Assembly: GCA_964575225.1 (NCBI GenBank)
Contig: CAZNQW010000122.1
Location: forward strand, 1 to 11,338
Direction of reading: 5' to 3'
DNA length: 11,338 bases
From: CAZNQW01 sp964575225
GTDB lineage: Bacteria > Chloroflexota > Anaerolineae > JAAYZQ01
The notes under the pieces were generated by a model, which had not been told where the DNA came from, made no database searches, and saw only the letters and a program-made list of their open reading frames with translations. The number at the start of each line of letters is the position of its first letter. The stretch's first letter is position 1. The position numbers were made by a program, and so were the translations under genes. Positions 7,317 through 11,338 of the stretch are shown here, one piece after another.

Positions 7317-8933
7317 CTAACGGCAGGGGTTATAATCCCGGCCCAGGATAAGCATTAGATCGGCCGCCTGGCTGTCGTCCAACTGGTAGATCACATTCTC
7401 TGGCTTGATCGCCAACAACCTGGTCAGCAAGTCCAAGGCCTGGGCTTTTTCCCTGTAGACCACAATCTGGGTCTCGGCATAGGTAGGTACGTCAGCCGGA
7501 CCGGTGTCGACCACCTGGAACCCGTTCCAGCGCAGCTCGTCGGCGGCGATCAGCGCCAACTGGGGCTGATAGGTCCCGTTTCGCACCTGAATGCCCACCG
7601 ACTCGGCGGCGATGGCGTCGCTTGTGCCGGACGCCGGCGCATACAGACTGGCTACCACAGCCTGGATCTTTTCCGGGATCGGCAACAAGACCTGCGCCCC
7701 CAGATGGGTCTCCCAATCAATGGTCTGAGATTGGCTGATATACCGGCTGCGGATGCGCTGCGGCTGCAAATCGAGGGCCAGGGGAGCCAGGGACAGCACA
7801 TCCCCCAAGCTGAGATCCGTCTCGTAGGAATCTTTGAGCGCCGACCACAGGCTGGGGATCTTGAGCAAGAGTTCCGGGTTCTTGGTCTGCTGCCACACCG
7901 CCTTTAGAAACTGATGCTGGCGGCGCGATCGGTCAAAATCGGTGCCCCCGCGGCGACTGCGCACATAGCGCAGGGCCATGTCGCCATCCATGTGATAGAC
8001 ACCCGGCTCCAGGTACATCTCCTCCTCCCCCTCTTGCTCGGGAGGCATGTAGCGAAGGTTCACCGGGCAGGCCACCACCATGTCGACGCCTCCGAGTTGA
8101 TCCACCACACGGGCGAACCCCCGAAAATCGATCCGCACCCAGTGATCGATGGTGATGCCCAGGTTGATCCGGATGGTCTCGCTCAACAGGGCCGGGCCGC
8201 CGCCTGGATAGTTGAATCGGTGCCCAGTTTTGTGGGCGGTGTTGATCCGATCCCAGCCGTGAGTGGGGATATAGACCCACAGGTCGCGGGGAATGGACAA
8301 TAGTGATACCTGCTTGGTGTCCTTGTTCACCGCAGCCACAATGATCACATCGGTGTTCTGCGCGTTCAGGTTGTGCGTCGAGTCCAACCCCAGCGCCAAA
8401 ATATGGACCACGTTGCCCGAGAAGGTCGCCGTGGGCATGGGCGTGGGACTGAATATCGGCGTGGGCGTCAGCGTGGGCGTGGGAGTGGGGGTGATGGTCG
8501 CCGTTGCCGAAATCACCGCCGAGCCCGGCTCGCCCGTCCCCGTCGGCGTCAATGGCTGGCCGGAGATCAGCGTCGGCAAGGGGGATGGCATCGGTGAGAA
8601 GGTCACCGTCAGCGAGGGAGTGGCTGAGGGGGTACTCGTCGGCGAGGAGGTGGCGGTCGGCGTTGACTCTGGCCTGGCTGCCGCCGTCAGGGTGGCCCAC
8701 CCCCCTGAGCCCGACACTGCCTTGACGGTCGGCAGGGCCGTCCAGGTGGGCGACGGGCTGGGCGTCACGCTCGGCGATGCCGTCGGCAACGTGGTTGCTG
8801 GGGTGGACATCGCCAGGGGCGTCGGCGTCGCTCCACAACTCGAGAGGATCACAGCAAGGGTCAGAACAAGGGCGATCAGAGGTGACCTCGATAGTCTGGC
8901 CTTGGGCTTGAGGTTCATCGATTTATTCTTCAT
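7317..8933 (-). CDS. LytR-CpsA-Psr (LCP) family protein with LytR_C domain
   Basis: LCP proteins act outside the membrane and transfer lipid-linked glycopolymers onto peptidoglycan or related wall acceptors. From the chosen ATG the protein is 538 aa. It has a basic N-terminus, a hydrophobic segment and an LSSC lipobox (Cys33), then a Thr/Pro/Ser-rich stalk (about 35-172), the LCP domain (about 175-351) and a LytR_C domain (about 445-535). Expected catalytic or lipid-phosphate-binding residues are present: Asp195 (NTD), Arg216 (SIPRD), Arg229 (DRIN), Arg322 (ALRYVRSR) and the DFDRSRRQ block from 332. A TTG at 8966 would add 11 residues but overlaps the end of mnmE. The ATG at 8933 lies 17 nt past the mnmE stop. 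An ATG at 8918 is also possible, and none has a strong ribosome site. Most LCP proteins have a transmembrane anchor, so a lipoprotein form is less usual. Confidence 0.92.
   Translation of the reverse strand: MKNKSMNLKPKARLSRSPLIALVLTLAVILSSCGATPTPLAMSTPATTLPTASPSVTPSPSPTWTALPTVKAVSGSGGWATLTAAARPESTPTATSSPTSTPSATPSLTVTFSPMPSPLPTLISGQPLTPTGTGEPGSAVISATATITPTPTPTLTPTPIFSPTPMPTATFSGNVVHILALGLDSTHNLNAQNTDVIIVAAVNKDTKQVSLLSIPRDLWVYIPTHGWDRINTAHKTGHRFNYPGGGPALLSETIRINLGITIDHWVRIDFRGFARVVDQLGGVDMVVACPVNLRYMPPEQEGEEEMYLEPGVYHMDGDMALRYVRSRRGGTDFDRSRRQHQFLKAVWQQTKNPELLLKIPSLWSALKDSYETDLSLGDVLSLAPLALDLQPQRIRSRYISQSQTIDWETHLGAQVLLPIPEKIQAVVASLYAPASGTSDAIAAESVGIQVRNGTYQPQLALIAADELRWNGFQVVDTGPADVPTYAETQIVVYREKAQALDLLTRLLAIKPENVIYQLDDSQAADLMLILGRDYNPCR
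8427..8831 (-). repeat. Low-complexity Thr/Pro/Ser stalk-coding region
   Basis: This part of the LCP gene encodes a long Thr/Pro/Ser/Ala-rich linker, ending in a near-regular TP dipeptide run at 8427-8498. On the plus strand the same DNA shows recurring GTGGGCGT-like units. Such stalks separate a membrane anchor from an enzymatic domain. The short repeats make the length prone to slippage and to assembly error. Confidence 0.85.
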
Positions 8934-8950
8934 GCTAACCACATCTCGGA

Positions 8951-10330
8951 TTATTTCCCCACACAAAAGCTGCCAAATATCCGGTCCACCAGGTCCTCAC
9001 TGGCCGTCTGGCCTGTGATCTCACCCAACAGATGGACTGCGGCCGATAGATCAATGGATACCAGGTCGGGCAACACGCCCGAGCGGTGAGCTTCCTGCGC
9101 GTCGTGTACGTGAACCAGGGCGTGGGCCAGCACTTCTTTGTGACGCGGGTTGGTGACCGCCGGCGCTTCAGACGCCGTCACCTGCCCCGAGAACACCGTT
9201 TCGACGATGGCGCTCTCCAGCTCCTGCAACCCCTCGCCGGTCAGGGCCGAAATGCCCACCGCACCCACCGTGCCAATGTTTAGCGACGCCCCTTCGGGGA
9301 GTGGGCTGCCATCTGCCCGCAAGTCGATCTTGTTGGCCACCAGAAGGGTCGTCTGGCCTTCAACCAGGGAGGCAATCGCCCGGTCCTCTTGGGTCAGAGG
9401 CTGGGTGGCATCTACCATGAGCAGTACCAAATCCGCTTCGGACAAAGCCGAGCGACTGCGTTCCACCCCCAGGCGCTCCACCAGATCGGTCGTGTGGGCC
9501 GTGATACCCGCCGTATCCACCAGCACCACCGGGATGCCCTGCAAATTGATCGTCTCCTCCAGCGTGTCCCGTGTGGTGCCCGGGATGTCGGTGACAATGG
9601 CGCGGTTGACGCGCAAGAGCCGGTTCAGCAGGCTGGACTTGCCCACGTTGGGCCGGCCCACAATGGCCACCCGCACCCCCTGTCGATAGATGATGCCCCG
9701 CTCGGCCTGGGCCAGGAGCCCCTGCAACCCAGCGGCTGCCTGCTCCAGGTCCAGGGTAATATCGCGTTCCGGGATCTCGTCCTCGGCAAAATCGATGCTC
9801 GCTTCCAGATGAGCCAGAGCGCCGAGCAGAACCTCGCGGATCTCGCGCACCTGCCCCGAAAGGCGGCCCGAGAGCTGCTCCACCGCCGCCTGTAACGACG
9901 TCTCCGTCTTGGCCTGGATGATGTCCAGAACGGCTTCCGCCTGGGCCAGATCCAGGCGGCCGTTGAGAAAGGCCCGGGCGGTAAACTCCCCCGGCTCTGC
10001 CAGGCGCGCCCCTTGGCGCAAACAAAGGCTCAGGATGCGGCGTAGGGCGACGATCCCCCCGTGCCCGTGGACCTCGACCACATCTTGGCGGGTGTAGGTG
10101 CGTGGCGCCGGCATGTAGACGGCCAACACTTCGTCCACTCGTTCGCCGGCAGCAGGATCCACGATATGACCATAGTGCAACAATCGGGGCAAGAGTCCGT
10201 CGCCCGAGGCTGGGACAAACAGCCGTCTCAAGATCCCCCTTGCGTCGGGGCCGGTCATGCGCACGATACCAATACCCGCCTCGCCCACCGGCGTGGAAAT
10301 GGCGACAATGGTATCGTCCAGGCTAAGCAT
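8951..10330 (-). CDS. mnmE: tRNA uridine-5-carboxymethylaminomethyl(34) synthesis GTPase MnmE
   Basis: MnmE works with MnmG to install the carboxymethylaminomethyl group on wobble U34 of several tRNAs, using GTP, a folate-derived one-carbon unit and FAD. The 459-aa protein has the usual family length. The N-terminal folate-binding domain covers about 1-118, starting with DTIVAISTPVGEAGIGIVR. A helical domain follows, into which the G domain is inserted: G1 GRPNVGKS at 225-232, G2 region IPGTTRD at 249-255, G3 DTAG at 272-275, G4 NKID at 333-336 and SAL at 361-363. The C-terminal FCVGK contains the conserved C(I/V)GK with Cys456. The ATG start has AGGTGG (10337-10342) 6 nt upstream. No mnmG, rpmH or yidC is visible nearby. 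It lies between a GNAT gene (26-nt gap) and the LCP gene (17-nt gap), probably in one transcript. No key residue is missing. Confidence 0.98.
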   Translation of the reverse strand: MLSLDDTIVAISTPVGEAGIGIVRMTGPDARGILRRLFVPASGDGLLPRLLHYGHIVDPAAGERVDEVLAVYMPAPRTYTRQDVVEVHGHGGIVALRRILSLCLRQGARLAEPGEFTARAFLNGRLDLAQAEAVLDIIQAKTETSLQAAVEQLSGRLSGQVREIREVLLGALAHLEASIDFAEDEIPERDITLDLEQAAAGLQGLLAQAERGIIYRQGVRVAIVGRPNVGKSSLLNRLLRVNRAIVTDIPGTTRDTLEETINLQGIPVVLVDTAGITAHTTDLVERLGVERSRSALSEADLVLLMVDATQPLTQEDRAIASLVEGQTTLLVANKIDLRADGSPLPEGASLNIGTVGAVGISALTGEGLQELESAIVETVFSGQVTASEAPAVTNPRHKEVLAHALVHVHDAQEAHRSGVLPDLVSIDLSAAVHLLGEITGQTASEDLVDRIFGSFCVGK

Positions 10331-10336
10331 GTTCGG

Positions 10337-10342
10337 ACCACC
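10337..10342 (-). promoter_or_regulatory. mnmE ribosome binding site
   Basis: Read on the minus strand this is AGGTGG, 6 nt before the mnmE ATG. It supports that start and lies in the short gap after the GNAT stop. Confidence 0.6.
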
Positions 10343-10356
10343 TCACACTCAAGGGG

Positions 10357-10875
10357 CTAACCCTGCCACTCGTCGCGCAGCACACTCATCCACAGGGTAT
10401 CGTGGTAGCGCCCGTGACGAAAATCGGCCTGGCGCCAACGCCCCTCGTGCTGAAACCCGACTTTTTCATACAGGTGAACGGCGCGTTCGTTCTCCTCGAA
10501 CACCTGCAGGGCGATCCGGTTCAGGTTCATCTGCTCGAAACCGAATTTCAGGAGGGCGCGCAAGGTGTCGTAGCCCAGTCCCCGATCCCAAAGCTCGGGC
10601 AGCCCGATAAACAGGCCCACTTCGGCGCTGCGCGTCCGACCGTCGATGCTGCTAAACCCGGCCCCGCCGATGTGCCTGCCCTCAAATTCGATAGCCAGGT
10701 TGCAGACGCTGGTATCGCCCACCATTCGCTCGTACCAGTTTTCCTCCTGGCTCAGCGTCCATGGGAGAAAACGCCCGAAATATTCCAACACTCGCTCGTC
10801 GTTCAACCATGCCACGTAATTTGCCAGGTCCGCCCGCTCGATGGCGCGCAGCACCACCTGTTCTCCACAAATCAT
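10357..10875 (-). CDS. GNAT N-acetyltransferase, RimJ/RimL-like
   Basis: This 172-aa cytosolic protein transfers an acetyl group from acetyl-CoA to an amino acceptor. The layout fits the Acetyltransf_3 (RimJ/RimL/SpeG-like) branch. It opens with the strand-helix VVLRAIERADLANYVAWLND. The acetyl-CoA pyrophosphate loop WDRGLGYD (96-103) follows, then the FGFEQMNLNRI helix-strand (111-121) and NERAVHLYEKVGF (129-141), typical of motif B. The acceptor could be a ribosomal protein N-terminus, a polyamine or a small molecule; sequence alone does not decide. The ATG at 10875 is preceded on the minus strand by a GGGGAAGGA stretch (10879-10887). Its stop is 26 nt before mnmE, suggesting co-transcription, but a functional link to tRNA modification is not established. 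Confidence 0.92.
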   Translation of the reverse strand: MICGEQVVLRAIERADLANYVAWLNDERVLEYFGRFLPWTLSQEENWYERMVGDTSVCNLAIEFEGRHIGGAGFSSIDGRTRSAEVGLFIGLPELWDRGLGYDTLRALLKFGFEQMNLNRIALQVFEENERAVHLYEKVGFQHEGRWRQADFRHGRYHDTLWMSVLRDEWQG

Positions 10876-10958
10876 GGTTCCTTCCCCTTCCCATCAAACC
10901 CGCAAATGGACTCCGTTCTCCTCAATCGGCTTTGGTTCCCACCCAATCCAGCCTGACC

Positions 10959-11338
10959 TCAGAAGGTGCGGCCTACCGGCGTGATGGCCCGGGCAAAAGG
11001 CTGGGCCAGCGCCTGGTCCAGTTCGTCTCCCTCGCGAACCAGGTAGGTCGGGATGCCACTCACCGACAGTTCGTTGGCCAAGCGCTCGCTGCTCCGCACG
11101 TGACCAAACCCCTGAGGATCGACCAACACCGCCACCACCCGCACCCCGCGTTGGGCCACATCGCGGCAGGCCGCAATCCAGTAGGGCTGATCGGTCGCCG
11201 TGACGACGATCAGGGTCGTGTTTCGCCGCAGATGAGTCGCTTCGGCAGTGATAATCTCCCCCAGCGGGATCTGCCCATCAGCGCGGATGACGGCCAATGT
11301 TTCCAGAATCTTGGCAAGCTGCCGTTCCCCCCGGTCGG
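10959..11338 (-). CDS. DUF58-like protein, C-terminal part, cut by the window edge
   Basis: The reading frame stays open to the right edge of the window, so only the last ~125 codons of the gene are present. The visible residues run from about RGERQLAKILETLAVIRADG, through an IPLGEIITAEATHLRR stretch and TTLIVVTATDQPYW, to a RGVRVVAVLVDPQGFG stretch. This layout matches the C-terminus of many DUF58 proteins: a Leu-rich 'ileaLA' helix, a 'pl.ell' segment, a hydrophobic strand ending in T, and a second strand ending in V.vD. DUF58 proteins are vWA-like and often sit beside MoxR ATPases and transglutaminase-like membrane proteins; those neighbours would lie outside this window. The function is not known in detail. 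A TTG at 11297 looks like a start but is internal. The gap to the GNAT gene is 83 nt with no hairpin that I can see. Confidence 0.7.
   Translation of the reverse strand, partial: DRGERQLAKILETLAVIRADGQIPLGEIITAEATHLRRNTTLIVVTATDQPYWIAACRDVAQRGVRVVAVLVDPQGFGHVRSSERLANELSVSGIPTYLVREGDELDQALAQPFARAITPVGRTF

Noticed and set aside
8427..8498. Regular GTGGGCGT-like units that could suggest a tandem-repeat or CRISPR-like array.
   Set aside because: The units are a few bases long with no spacers, and they simply encode Thr-Pro dipeptides of the LCP stalk.
8293..9018. A 241-codon plus-strand open frame rich in Val-Gly repeats.
   Set aside because: It is the antisense reading of the Thr/Pro-rich LCP stalk and crosses into mnmE. 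Its composition is fully explained by the minus-strand gene.
10876..10958. Possible terminator or promoter in the 83-nt gap between the DUF58-like and GNAT genes.
   Set aside because: I found no convincing inverted repeat with a T-run and no clear promoter boxes. Only the GNAT ribosome site is evident.

Overview
The window looks like chromosomal DNA from a GC-rich, non-proteobacterial organism. A member of the Chloroflexota (Anaerolineae-like) is my best guess. I infer this from three things: an LCP protein on a long Thr/Pro/Ser-rich stalk, SLC13-type permeases carrying RCK_C (TrkA_C) domains, and a baeRF (bacterial eRF1-like) protein. None of these proves the taxonomy. I see no tRNA, rRNA, CRISPR array, insertion sequence or phage gene.

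Left half, plus strand (about 167-7279). Four genes run head to tail: a membrane-embedded M50 (site-2 type) metalloprotease with a C-terminal CBS pair, a baeRF protein, and two tandem paralogous SLC13/ArsB-like permeases of 784 and 592 aa. The gaps are 81, 13 and 26 nt, so they probably form one operon. The permeases align without gaps over their first ~200 residues. They differ mainly in the cytosolic insert, which holds four RCK_C modules in the first (pattern A-B-A-B) and two (A-B) in the second. A 168-aa putative lipoprotein of unknown function follows after a 90-nt gap.

Middle. A strong hairpin with a T-run on each strand lies at 7279-7312, exactly between the two convergent gene sets. 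It is well placed to act as a terminator in both directions.

Right half, minus strand (11338-7317, read right to left). The order is the C-terminal end of a DUF58-like protein cut by the window edge, a RimJ/RimL-like GNAT acetyltransferase, the tRNA-modification GTPase MnmE, and an LCP (LytR-CpsA-Psr) protein with a LytR_C domain and a lipoprotein-like signal. Gaps of 83, 26 and about 17 nt suggest co-transcription.

The right half is mostly ordinary cellular genes. The more curious part is the left operon: a CBS-regulated membrane protease, an eRF1-like protein without a GGQ motif, and a duplicated ion/anion permease. One permease has doubled its regulatory domains and lost a motif residue pair in its second membrane half. 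No gene-free stretch exceeds 300 bases.
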